Source of the DNA: Auxenochlorella pyrenoidosa
Taxonomy: Eukaryota > Chlorophyta > Trebouxiophyceae > Chlorellales > Chlorellaceae
Assembly: GCA_001430745.1 (NCBI GenBank)
Contig: KQ482021.1
Location: forward strand, 341,014 to 352,763
DNA: 11,750 nucleotides
Direction of reading: 5' to 3'
Shown: one piece after another, positions 1 through 8,436 of the stretch
Numbering within the stretch: the stretch's first letter is position 1
Layout: every line of letters starts with the position of its first letter
The notes under the pieces: model-generated
What the model was told of the DNA's origin: nothing
The model's input: the letters and a program-made list of their open reading frames with translations, nothing else
Database searches by the model: none
Translations under genes and position numbers: made by a program

Positions 1-9
1 CGCGCCCCT

Positions 10-62
10 CCCCCCCCCCTCCCTACACATACACACACACACACACCACCGCCACCACCACC
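10..62. repeat. Low-complexity C-rich and (AC)n/(ACC)n tract in an intron
   Basis: This is a poly-C run followed by CA dinucleotides and ACC triplets. It lies just upstream of the first splice acceptor of the deacetylase-like gene and probably serves as its pyrimidine-rich tract. The intron begins outside the window, so its full length is unknown. Confidence 0.75.
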
Positions 63-122
63 GCAGTGTGGGTGCTCAGCCCCCCCCCCACCCACACACA
101 CACTGCAGTGTGGGTGCTGAGC
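63..122 (+). repeat. Duplicated splice acceptor, 42 bp apart
   Basis: An 18-nt segment at 63-80 recurs at 105-122 with one mismatch. Each copy contains GCAG plus the first bases of the exon, and each follows a C/CA-rich tract, so a whole 3' splice region appears duplicated. The spacing is 42 nt and the stretch between is open, so an exon starting at 67 or at 109 keeps the same frame and differs by 14 codons. I take 109 as the constitutive exon start because the added residues are low complexity (Pro and Thr-His repeats). Confidence 0.7.
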
Positions 123-2454
123 GTGCTGGGCCTGGAGTTCACCATGGATGTGGGCTACTACGGTGGGAGGGGGGTTTACGACCCCCTCATGGCCGCCTTT
201 AAGGCCGCCTACGAGGGCAACCGCGCGCCCCTGCCCATCTTTGTGCACACCACCTGGGTGGAGAAGAACCCCTCCCGCATCGACGAGCTGAAGCAGTTTG
301 CAGGTGGGGGGGCGCGTGGGTGAGTGTTTGGGTTGGTGGGTGTGTATGTAGATGCGCCGGCGGGTGGCCAGAGGCCGGGCGTGCCCACCAAGTGCCCCCA
401 AGTGGGGTGGGTGCATAGGCGGGCCGTGGCGAGTGGCCGGAGGCCAGGCATGCCCGCCGAATGCAGCCGAGCTTGGTGGGTGGACAGGCGGGCCGTGGCG
501 GGGGCAGGCCAGAGGAGTCGCCAGTTCTTGGTGCAGCAAAAGTGCATGCGTGCCAGGCGCAGGAGTGGTGGCAGACAAGGCACAGGATGATGCCTCCCCC
601 ATGCTCGCTGAGACCTGCCCGCCTGCCCTGCCCCCCGCCCTGCCCCCCCTCTGCAGACTACACCCTGAGCAAAGGCGATGTGTACTGGGTCACCATCTCG
701 CAGCTGCTGGCCTGGATGCGCAACCCGGTGCCGGCCTCGGAGCTGCGCAGGAGCGGCGGCGCGATGTGTGCGCGCGCGCCCCCGCCTGCGCCCACGCCCG
801 CGCTGCCCCGCAGCGGCGTGAACGTCACGCTCCTGCTGGCGGGCACGCCCAGCCAGGTGGCAGACCAGCGGGGCCGGCTGGAGGCGGCCGTGGCCGCCCT
901 CCTGGGGAGCGGCGTGAGCGGCAGCCCCTTTGTTGCAGAGGTGGCGCCCGCCGCTGCGCCGCAGCCTGCCACAGCGAGCGCTCCCAGCGTCGCTCCTGGC
1001 AGCGGTGCACCAGGCGGCAGCGGTACAACAGACGGCAGCGTGGGCAGCATGAGTGTGCAAGAGTCACGCCCCGTCGACTCCTGGGTTCAGTTTGAGGGCC
1101 CCAGCCACACCGGCGCCACGGCCATCAGCAGCAGCGCTGTGGGCGCGCGCAGCATGGACGCTGCGAGCGCTGTGTACACACGAGTGAGCTGAGCTGGCAC
1201 TTGCCAGAGACTAATACCCCCCCTCGCCCACCGCCCCGGCCCCTCCCCGAGCCAACTTGCCTAGCAATACCGCCTGGGCGTGGCCCTCAATCGCCCACAG
1301 GCGCCCGTCTGGTTGGGAGCAGAGGCGCGCTGCATGGGGCTGCCCTGGCTGGGCACGGGTCAAAGCCTTGCCTTCTCTTCCCTGCCTGCAGGTCATTCTG
1401 GCTGCTGCTGGCTCCGACCCCCTGGCCCTTTACCAGCATGCAGGCCAGCCGGCCAGGCAAGCTCAGCAGGGGGGAGGGGGGGGGGCCATGGGAGGGAAGC
1501 TGCAAAAAGGGGCATGCCCGGGCAGAAGTCATGCCGATGCCCTAGTTCGTATGCATGGCCTTGCTGTTGGTCAACACGCGCCCGGCTGCATGGTGGGTGC
1601 CTGCAGGCGTGCCGCACTGGAAGAGTCGCTGTCCGCCATGGGCCTGGCCCCTGCCGGCGATGCTGTGGTCGTCCCTGTCAAGGTATGCTGCGCTGTGCCT
1701 GCTGTGCACGCTCCGCTGAGCCTGCACGCCCATGGAGCCTGCCATGGCTTGGAATCGTGCTGGCATACCTTTCTCAATGCATGGAGGCACCGAGCTTGCC
1801 TCTTGCCTCTGTTGCAGGATGGCTTGGTCATGCCCTTCCCCACTCCCCCTGCCGCCAAGCCGGAGGCGACGCTCGCGCCGCCGCCGGCAGCGGGGCCGCC
1901 ACCCGCCACCCAGCCCGCCCCCGCCGGCGCATCCCCTCCCGTCCCCTCTGCAAACCCCGAGGCAGCCGACACTGCAGGCGACAGCAGCAGCAGCGGCACT
2001 CCTGATTCCAATGGCGGCTCCTCTGGCCTGTCGGCAGGAGCGATCGCAGGTATTGCGGTCGGCGGCGTGGCGGTGGTTGCCGCTGCCGCGGGGCTGGGGT
2101 ACTGGCGCCGCAGGCGTGAGCAGCAGGGGCAGGCGGCTGGCGCCCGCGACGCCGGCGACAGCGCCGCCGGCAGCGCTGCTGCACCAGCGAGCAAGGTGAG
2201 GGCAAAACGATCGGGCAACACATACCCTTGCTGCCGTCGGCTGGGGCTGGTCAAAGCCGCCGTGTTGTTGGCGCATGCTCTCCCCTGAATGACGACTGTG
2301 CTGCCCAGCGGGACCTCTCGGGGCCAGGCCTGCGCAAGGCCTCCCCTGCCCGCTGCTCCTGCTGCTCACACTGGGCCGGCCTGTGATGCTTCCCCATGTG
2401 GCGCAGGCATCCCTGCCCGAAGGCAGCGTCAGCATTGCGGTCACCGCTGGCTGA
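109..2454 (+). CDS. Chitin/polysaccharide deacetylase-like protein with C-terminal membrane anchor (5' end outside window)
   Basis: Exons by phase-consistent splicing: 109-303, 657-1183, 1392-1456, 1607-1682, 1818-2195, then a short last exon. The first two exons join as FA|DYTLSK and carry the C-terminal part of a CE4-type chitin deacetylase-like domain (NRAPLPIFVHTTW, GDVYWVTISQLLAWMRNPVP). The catalytic His/Asp motifs expected of the family would lie upstream, outside the window. Next come two mutually similar modules of about 45 residues (from VTLLLAGTPSQ and from VILAAAGSDPL), a Pro/Ala-rich stalk, a Ser/Gly linker and one hydrophobic helix (about 2019-2105) ending in WRRRR, a stop-transfer pattern. 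A surface-anchored enzyme acting on glucosamine polymers in the wall is inferred. The last exon is uncertain: 2407-2454 ends ASLPEGSVSIAVTAG and 2309-2386 is the alternative; both fit the phase. The intron at 1457-1606 has a GC donor. Confidence 0.75.
371..515 (+). repeat. 69-bp intronic minisatellite, about two copies
   Basis: Units at 371-439 and 440-508 align end to end, with a trace of a third. Both start GAGGCC and share GGCGGGCCGTGGCG near the end. They lie inside the 353-nt intron at 304-656 of the deacetylase-like gene. The period is a multiple of three and the stretch is open in one plus frame, which makes a spurious repeat-like ORF here. Confidence 0.75.
1457..1606 (+). other. GC-AG intron, 150 nt
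   Basis: The donor is CAG|GCAAGC and the acceptor TGCAG. The upstream exon ends after two bases of a codon and the downstream exon starts with one, giving an Arg codon at the join and continuing PARRAALEESLSAMG. No GT donor nearby gives a consistent phase. The intron length is a multiple of three and it contains no stop in the host frame, so retention would add 50 codons. Confidence 0.6.
1469..1485 (+). repeat. G-run within the GC-AG intron
   Basis: An almost unbroken run of 17 purines, all G except one A, lies 12 nt past the GC donor. It is a candidate G-quadruplex or slippage site in the pre-mRNA. Confidence 0.6.
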
Positions 2455-2537
2455 GCGCTACGCGTGCAAGCCGCACTGCCTGAGCAATACCGCTGCAAGC
2501 GGCACTGTCTGAGCAATACGCCTGCAAGCCGCGCTGG
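2451..2537 (+). repeat. 29-bp tandem repeat, three copies, at the end of the deacetylase-like gene
   Basis: Copies at 2451-2479, 2480-2508 and 2509-2537 each start CTGAGC and share the TGCAAGC core. The first copy includes the TGA stop (2452-2454) of the preferred gene model. The middle copy holds a small perfect stem, CCGCT-GCA-AGCGG. The array would lie in the 3' UTR. Confidence 0.85.
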
Positions 2538-3141
2538 ATCGCGCTCGACCTTGGCGCACCGTCCGCATGCGTGCACCTTGCCATATCAGCATCTCTGCAG
2601 TCTGTTCTGTGAAGTGCACTCTGTTGAAAAGCATGACTGACAGTATACGAATGCAAGAGCGCATGCTTGTTCTCCCCTCAATCCACAAGAGGCTCGCCAG
2701 TAGTGGTGCAGCCTGGGGCAAGCACCTGGCAACAAAACGGTGTCAGCAAGTGGCGGGCATGGCTGCACTGCGTGGCCCAGCCAGGGTTCAGGGCAGTGAA
2801 TGTGTGGTGAAGGGGCCTGGATGAAAAGGCAAGGTAACAGGGCGTGGATCAAACAGGCAAGGGTTCTGGGACAGGGTGCAGACAGGGCAGGCGCGGATCT
2901 GAAAACCGGGGCCGGGAGTGGGGCAAAACCGGTTGGATCGGCAGCAGGTGAGAGGCATGTGAACATCGGTTAGGAAGGACAGGCTGGGCAAGAGGTCTAG
3001 TGACACTGGACCATCGACGCCTCTGCCGCTCGGGCCAGGCGCAGGATTGACCGGCTGTGAAAGCTGCAGCCCGCACAGCATGCGCTGCAGCAGCGCCCGT
3101 TGCAGCTGAGGCGGCGCAGTAAGCTGTGTTGTCACATCCAG
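2538..3141. other. Convergent 3' intergenic region, no gene seen
   Basis: This stretch separates the plus-strand deacetylase-like gene from the minus-strand Cys-rich gene, so it should hold both 3' UTRs and cleavage sites. Open frames here have no recognisable content. I found no TGTAA signal, the usual green-algal poly(A) motif, on the expected strands. Around 2830-2945 there are loosely repeated GGATC and GGCAAG words and two AAAACCGG copies, without a clear period. Confidence 0.6.
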
Positions 3142-6100
3142 TCACTTCCGGGTGGGGTTGGGAGGGACCACCTCTGGCGGGCAGGGCTGCAGGCAGATAG
3201 GCGGGCAGACCAGTGATGGCCTTTCCCATTGGCCATGCCTCGTGATCCAACAGTGAGAAGCTGTCGCCACTCAGGCAAGGCATTCGAACCATTGGACAAA
3301 CAGCGCAGTGGCACAGTTGGCAGCAGCACAGCTGGCGGCTCAGGCGTGACTGATTTTCGAACCAGAGGAACATAGTTAAAATCAGCAGGGGAAACCCACC
3401 TGGATGCCGCAGTTGAAGTAGGCGACAACATTGCTGTAGCAGGTGGCAGAGCTGAAGGGCGTGCCGCCCAGCAGGGCGGCCAGCGCGGCGGTAACGCAGT
3501 AGGGCCCGCACTGGCTGTACCCCGTGCTGCAGGAGCTGGTCGTGCCCCCGTTGTAGTTGGTGCACTTGACCTGCGGCGGACAGGCAGGGCAGGAGGCGGG
3601 CTGAGCAGCAAACGCTGGTCGCTCGGCCTCACCCAAGGCCGGCAGGGAGCCAGGGACGAGGGGAAGCCCCCTGGGAAGGGTTAGCGTGGCAAAGGCTGGG
3701 TAGGGATGGGGGCGCTCTCGGCTACCGCTAAGATAGCTGCCTGCATCTTCCCCAATCGCAGGCCTCCAGCATGCCAGTGTAATGCCCTGCAGTGCCGGCA
3801 GCAGGCCCCGTGCACTCACCGCCTTGCCATCAATGTATGGGTACGAGCCAGGGCAGTTGCACTTGGTGCACACCAAGTGGCCAGTTGAGGGGTCGGTGCT
3901 GGTCAGGACGGCTGCACGGCCAGCCAGGTTGAACAGCAGGCGTGGTGCAGGGGTTCGGTGCAGGAGCAACAGGAGTGGGCAGGTGTGCAGGCAGTCTGCC
4001 ATGCATGCAGGCTGTGCTGCGCTGAGGCGCTGAGGCTCTCAGCGCACTGCTGCATCTGCCCAGCGAGCAGGGGGGCGCCAAGGCCTGGACCGCATGCATT
4101 CAAATTTCGAACTTGCAGCGTGTTGGGCTCAGAGGGAGAGAGAGCAGGCAGGCTCCCCGAGTCAAACAACGAGCGTGTGGCCACTTCAGAGCCTGGGGGC
4201 AGCGCACACAGCAGGCCATCCATCCTCACTCGGTGGGCTGGGCGGGCAGGTGGCGGGCTTGTAGGTGCGGGGCTTGATGCTGCCCTGTGGGTTCATCTTG
4301 TAGTCGCACCTGCATGCCGGGCCAAATGCACATGCAGGCACGATGTTGGTAGACTGCGAAACGGTGCCGGCCACGGCAGAGCCACACGCAACAAGCGCAT
4401 GCCACCAGCTGCGCTTGTCGAGGCACCAGCCAAACTGACCCGCGATGTATATGCCCGGGGCCCCCGTGCGAAAAGATTCCAGGGGCCATGTCCAGTTGAG
4501 CCGCCCAAACCATGCGCTGCGGGGTCGCGCTTGCTGCGCGGCAAGCCTGCCATGCGGGCCTGCCTGCCGCCTGCCGCCTGGCTTGCCCGGGCACCACTCC
4601 CCCGCCCTAACTTGTTCCGCAGCTGGCACTGCATGAAGACCCTCACTTGTTCCGCAGCTTGCACTGCATGAAGACCCGGATGGTGCCAAAGCCAGGGGTG
4701 CCAGCAGCGGCGGTGGTCTGGCACACCGCCACGCCCGCATTTGCATTGTAGGTCACGAAAACGGGGAAGTTGGGCGGGCAGGTGGCGTTGCAGCAGGCCT
4801 GCAACAGAGCGCTTGGGAGGGCGTTGGGTGCTGTAAGGTTTATTGCGTGTGGGCCGCAAAAAGCGTCCACCCAATCCAGCTGCTGTGTGTGGGGGTGGGG
4901 GGTTGGGTGGGGGTGGGGGGGGTCAGGCGCACTACGAGGCATCTGCCTCTTCTGCCTGCAACCCTCTGTTTGCCGGCACTGCTGCCATGTGGCCAGCTGT
5001 TTAGGGTGCTTCTGCATAGGACTCCCCTCTTCCCGGCCTCACCCCATACGGGGCCGGCGGCGGGCCCACGGGGACGGTGAAGGATGGCGGGAAGGCTGGG
5101 GGCCGGCAGTCTTGGATGCACTGGCCCGGCGCCGGCTCCACCTTGGGGTTCCAGGAGCAGCCTGCATTGCAGTCATTCGGATGAGCTCACAGCAGCCAGG
5201 AGCAGCCTGCATTGCAGTCGTTTGGATGAGTTCACGGCAGCGCAGCACTGGATCGATCATTCAATCAACTACGTTGACAGTCCACGAAGCCGGCAGGCTC
5301 ATGAGGCTGGATGCGTCAAGGGCGCTGCTGGACAGGCACCCACCTTGGGCGCACTGGATGCACTTGGGGACGGTGCCGCCGTTGTAGGGCACCACCTCGC
5401 CGGTCCACAGCCAGCCCTGCAACCCAGAGGAGGCACGGGAGTAGAGAAGAGTCACGGGTTACTTGCAGCGACTGTCGCTGCTGCTGCCTGAGAGGAGCTG
5501 CTGCCTACTGGGCAGCCAGGGCCCCGGTCAGACGGGGTCCGCGCTCGCATGCAAGTGCTTTGCCATTGTGCTGCCGCTCCCTGTGCCTTGAGGGCTGACA
5601 TCCCAACCCTGAAGCCCCCCACCCGCCGCCCCCTGGGAGCGGCAGGCGCGGCCAGGCAGTACCAGAAATCGGCCGGCGTGCCCCCCCACCCCACCCACCT
5701 GGGGGCAGGCCATACAGTACTGCCCCGTGGCGTTGGTGTACACCCCGCCAGAGATGCCCAGGAGGAGCCTGCAGGGCGCGTAGCAGCTGCAGGAGCAGGA
5801 GCCAGGGGAAGCAAGGGATTGCGTAACTGTCTGATGCAGAGCCAAGGCGGCTGCGTGTCCTGCTTACCTTGGCTCGCAACGCGTAAATCAAGAGAGGACA
5901 GAGCGGAGCAGAGGCGAGAATTTGATACAGAGGTGCGATTCGGTCAAGGCGGATGGGGCGGCATTGTGATGCTGCTGGCTGGCATACATGTGGCGGGTGG
6001 TGCAGCGCAGCACGCTCGGAGCAAGCGGCACAGTTGGAGGGCAGGTGCCAACGTCGGAAAAGTTCGCTCAGTCCAGGGCCCAGTCCAGCCCCAGTCCAGC

Positions 6101-6940
6101 TGGACCCCGTGCTAGACTGGTATCCAGTCCAGCTGGACTGGGGCTGGACTGGGCCTGGACCGCGGCCCCTTGTGCCAGGTGCCTTGAAGGAGGCTGCTGG
6201 CTGCGCCCTCACACATAGTTGCCTGTTGCGTCCAGGCCAATGCTGTATGGCCGGGAGCATACGGGCTTCAGGTTGACCTGCACGCCAGGGTGCCTAGGGT
6301 TGCATGCCCAGCATTGGCATCGAGCGAGGCAAGGGAGAGGCGGATGCAGCTGCTCAACAGCATTGCGCAAGGCAGGCACGGAACTGGTCACATGCTTGCG
6401 CCCTTGCAGGCAGACGCCTCGCATGTTAGGCAGAGCATGCACGCTTGGAGAGCAGACTGCTGCAGCAACAACAGACCCCTGCAGAGGGCTCGGCTGGAGA
6501 GGGGGCAGACACGACAGCTGGGCCCGACCCCACACACAGGACCCACCTGCTCGTTGCAGGGCTTGCCACTGCTGGCAATGCACACCGGGGGGCTGGGGGC
6601 AGGGAGAATCTGAAGCAGGCCGCGGTGCGGGCTGCAGCAGCATGGGGAACGCAGTGGCGGCAGGGGTGGTTGTGCGGTGGACGGCAGCGTGTGCCTGGCA
6701 TTCTCGATCCCGTTGCCAGAAATACAGGCCTGTCGTACTGCTGCCAACAAACGCTGGATGATAAACTATGGGGCGAGGTGCTGCACCCGCATGCCGTGGA
6801 TGCAACGACTCTCATGCGCTTGCACAGTCTGTTTGCTGAGCGCTCACTCACCTGGTCAGCACGCCAGCTGCCGAGCTGGCGCTTGCAATGGCAACCCAGC
6901 CTGACGCTGCCAGCAGCAAAATAATGTATTCAGGCAGCAT
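3142..6940 (-). CDS. Secreted cysteine-rich protein, 12 exons, about 419 residues, family not recognised
   Basis: Exons in transcript order: 6852-6940, 6695-6737, 6547-6609, 6213-6277, 5699-5786, 5344-5416, 5043-5161, 4647-4879, 4230-4408, 3820-3911, 3400-3570, 3142-3186. All joins agree in phase. Exon 1 encodes a signal peptide (MLPEYIILLLAASGWVAIAS). The rest holds 34 cysteines, about 8 percent, in spacings such as CYAPC, YCMACP, CIQC, CIQDC, CCNATCPP, CRC and CTKCNC, with Pro-rich linkers and NLT/NAT glycosylation sequons. YNGGT recurs in exons 6 and 11. The last exon reads PCPPEVVPPNPTRK then TGA. No second hydrophobic helix is seen, so an extracellular or wall protein with many disulfides is inferred. 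Exons 2-3 are the weakest part: exon 2 needs a GC donor at 6694. Exon 8 may start at 4882, adding one Gln. Its function is unknown. Confidence 0.75.
4611..4680 (-). repeat. 35-bp tandem duplication over a splice donor
   Basis: Units at 4611-4645 and 4646-4680 match at 32 of 35 positions. On the minus strand the upstream unit is the last 34 nt of exon 8 of the Cys-rich gene plus the first intron base, and the downstream unit is intronic. The boundary forms the donor AACAA|GTGAGG. The downstream copy ends in AACAA|GTTAGG, which looks like the older donor. Using that second donor would read into TGA, so the first must be used for a full protein. Confidence 0.85.
4891..4922 (+). repeat. G-rich tract, candidate G-quadruplex
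   Basis: Five G-runs of three or more are separated by one or two T on the plus strand. On the minus, transcribed-sense strand this is the C-rich pyrimidine tract in front of the exon 8 acceptor, which itself is ACACAGCAG, a NAGNAG tandem acceptor. Confidence 0.65.
5151..5240 (-). repeat. 45-bp tandem duplication over a splice acceptor
   Basis: Units at 5151-5195 and 5196-5240 match at 41 of 45 positions. Each contains the minus-strand acceptor CTGCAATGCAG followed by GCTGCTCCTGG. The copy nearer the exon (exon start 5161) gives QGCSWNPKV. The upstream copy would keep the frame but meets TGA after six codons, so it should not be productive. Confidence 0.85.
6071..6160. repeat. Near-perfect inverted repeat, arms of 35 and 34 nt, in an intron
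   Basis: The left arm 6071-6105 and right arm 6127-6160 are reverse complements apart from a single one-base gap, with a 21-nt loop at 6106-6126. Each arm ends in the palindrome GTCCAGCTGGAC and contains repeated CAGTCCAG words. It lies in the 426-nt intron 4 (5787-6212) of the Cys-rich gene and would fold into a strong hairpin in the pre-mRNA. Confidence 0.85.
6610..6694 (-). other. Possible 85-nt GC-AG intron
   Basis: The proposed donor CAG|GCACAC and acceptor CTTCAG join exon 2 (TTGLYFWQRDRECQ) to exon 3 (ILPAPSPPVC) in phase 0. The donor is weak. The alternatives are a later acceptor at 6592 with a different phase, or an unseen exon. It is kept because exon 1, exon 2 and exon 3 then agree in phase. 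Confidence 0.4.
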
Positions 6941-8085
6941 CTAAGCTTGTCACCTGCACAAGTCTACAATGGCAAATGGGTGTTCAGTGTGCGAGGGGGC
7001 GCAGGCCTGCAGGGGGCGGCAGCCGCCGCGGGACCGGCCCCGCCAGTGCGGCCCTCAGCGGGGCTTGCGCGGCCTTGTCGCGCTAAGCTTCTGCTCGATG
7101 CTCACCCACAGCTGCGAATCAAAAGTCGGAGGACGCCCAAGCAGTGGCGCTCAGGGAGCCTGTGCGCAGTTTGGCCGTGCAGGGCGGGGGCCTGAATACC
7201 TCTTAACCTGTCTCACTCTGTGATCGTGCCGGCAGAGTGCACGGATAAGAAAGCAGCGTGGCATTCGAAACTCGGAAGCTGCAGGAAGCAGGTACCTCCC
7301 CCGCCTGCCACAGGATCTCGCCGCCAGCTTCGCTCGCCGCCAGGGACATTCTGCCCCAGCCCCTTCTCGCTTGCACACACCAGTTGCTGCTGCCAAAGGT
7401 GCTGTACACTCAGGCAGATCATTGCTCTTTTCATCAGCACTCGTGCAACAACTTAAGTGGGAGGCCCTGGATACCTGCTACGCAGCATGCGTATGCATGT
7501 GCACGCGTGTCACCCCTCCATCTGCCGCTGGCGCCATGCATACACACCCATCAGGCCTCCTGGAGGCACCGATTCCGAGCTTGTTGCACCTGATGCACCC
7601 AACGGAGCAGTAGAGCAGTGGGAGCGGCCTGCTGCTGCTGCTCTTGTGCCTGCCTGCTGGTGGCACCGGCACGGGCTGCACCCTTGCTGCATTGTGGGCT
7701 GGCAGCTGGAATTGGACGCCGGCGGCGACGGCTGAGAATATGGCCTGGCAGTGGTACATCCTTGCAGTGAATCATGTTAAAGAGGATCAACCAGGGTGTG
7801 GCGGACGGGTGCACGGGAAGATGTGCACAAGGGGTCAAGGGAGGGCGTTGCGTGGTTGATCAGTCACTGATGAGTGCAGCGAAGTGCAACCATGCGGTAT
7901 GTGTCCATGGGGAGACAGAAAACAGCAGCCTGTGGGGAGTTGCGGGCGCGGCTTGATGGGCAAGGGAGTGCAATGGTGTGGATGGGAGGAGGCGGTGGTC
8001 AGCGAGGGAATTCACGTCTGAAGGGAGGAGGTTGAGTGCTGCGGCAAACATGCGCCAGCAGCCGGAATCTGTCTCGTCGGGTCTG

Positions 8086-8115
8086 TGTTGCAAGTTCCGC
8101 AACAGACTTCAAGCC
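8086..8115 (+). repeat. Dispersed repeat, shortened copy
   Basis: This shares TGT-GCAAGTTCCG and ACAGACTT-AAGCC with the copies at 8398 and 9257 but lacks about eight bases between them. It lies downstream of the 240-residue gene. Confidence 0.65.
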
Positions 8116-8397
8116 CAAATAACCAAGGGTCTGCTGACCATGCTTGGTAAGCTGCATGCCGTTACCCTGGGTGTATGCGCGCGAGCATCACACGCCTGCG
8201 GGGCAAGTGGGAGCGGGCGGAAGCTAAAGCCCCATCCCGCCTGGTGCCGGCGCCGGCCCTCCTGCGACCGTGTGCTTGAAAGCCCACATCACCATGGCGC
8301 CATGCCTGCCTGCATATCTGCAGCGGCGCATTACGCCGCACAACCTGGCGCCTGCCAGGTGGCGCAGTGCCGCCGCCCACGGATCCGCAGGGATCGG

Positions 8398-8435
8398 TGT
8401 GGCAAGTTCCGTTGCGGTTCGACAGACTTAAAGCC
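8398..8435 (+). repeat. Dispersed 38-bp repeat, copy next to a stop codon
   Basis: It differs from the copy at 9257-9294 at three of 38 positions. The core is GCAAGTTCCGTTGC, a short GCAA/TTGC stem. It starts one base beyond the TAA of the minus-strand secreted protein gene, and looser similarity to the other copies continues into the last codons. Confidence 0.8.
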
Positions 8436-8436
8436 T

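Larger units (their letters stand above)
6941..8436. other. Intergenic region between the two Cys-rich genes, no gene supported
   Basis: Both flanking genes run on the minus strand, so this should hold the 3' UTR of the upstream one (near 8436) and the promoter and 5' UTR of the downstream one (near 6941). The 7000-7060 part is very GC-rich. No TATA-like box, tRNA or phase-consistent exon chain was found. Open frames on both strands lack recognisable content. Two copies of the 38-bp dispersed repeat lie at 8086-8115 and 8398-8435. Confidence 0.55.

Noticed and set aside
209..1060. Long minus-strand open frame (283 codons)
   Set aside because: It is antisense to phase-consistent plus-strand exons and rich in Arg, Ala, Gly and His, typical of a GC shadow frame.
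1542..2576. Long minus-strand open frame (344 codons) opposite the deacetylase-like gene
   Set aside because: The composition is that of an antisense GC-rich frame, with no motif, and it covers the well-formed membrane-helix exon on the other strand.
2788..3135. Minus-strand frame as an alternative last exon of the large Cys-rich gene
   Set aside because: An acceptor at 3187 gives a short, phase-0, Cys/Pro-containing end with TGA at 3142-3144, which fits the rest of the protein better.
3958..4671. Plus-strand open frame of 237 codons
   Set aside because: It runs antisense through two Cys-rich exons and their introns, with no recognisable content.
7644..7859. Leu-rich plus-strand frame that resembles a signal peptide
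   Set aside because: The Leu-rich part follows a CTG run, an in-frame TAG lies just upstream, there is no ATG before it and no following exon could be linked.
8410..8435. GGTTCGA-like stretch as a tRNA T-arm
   Set aside because: No acceptor stem, anticodon arm or D-arm could be laid out. The words belong to the dispersed 38-bp repeat.
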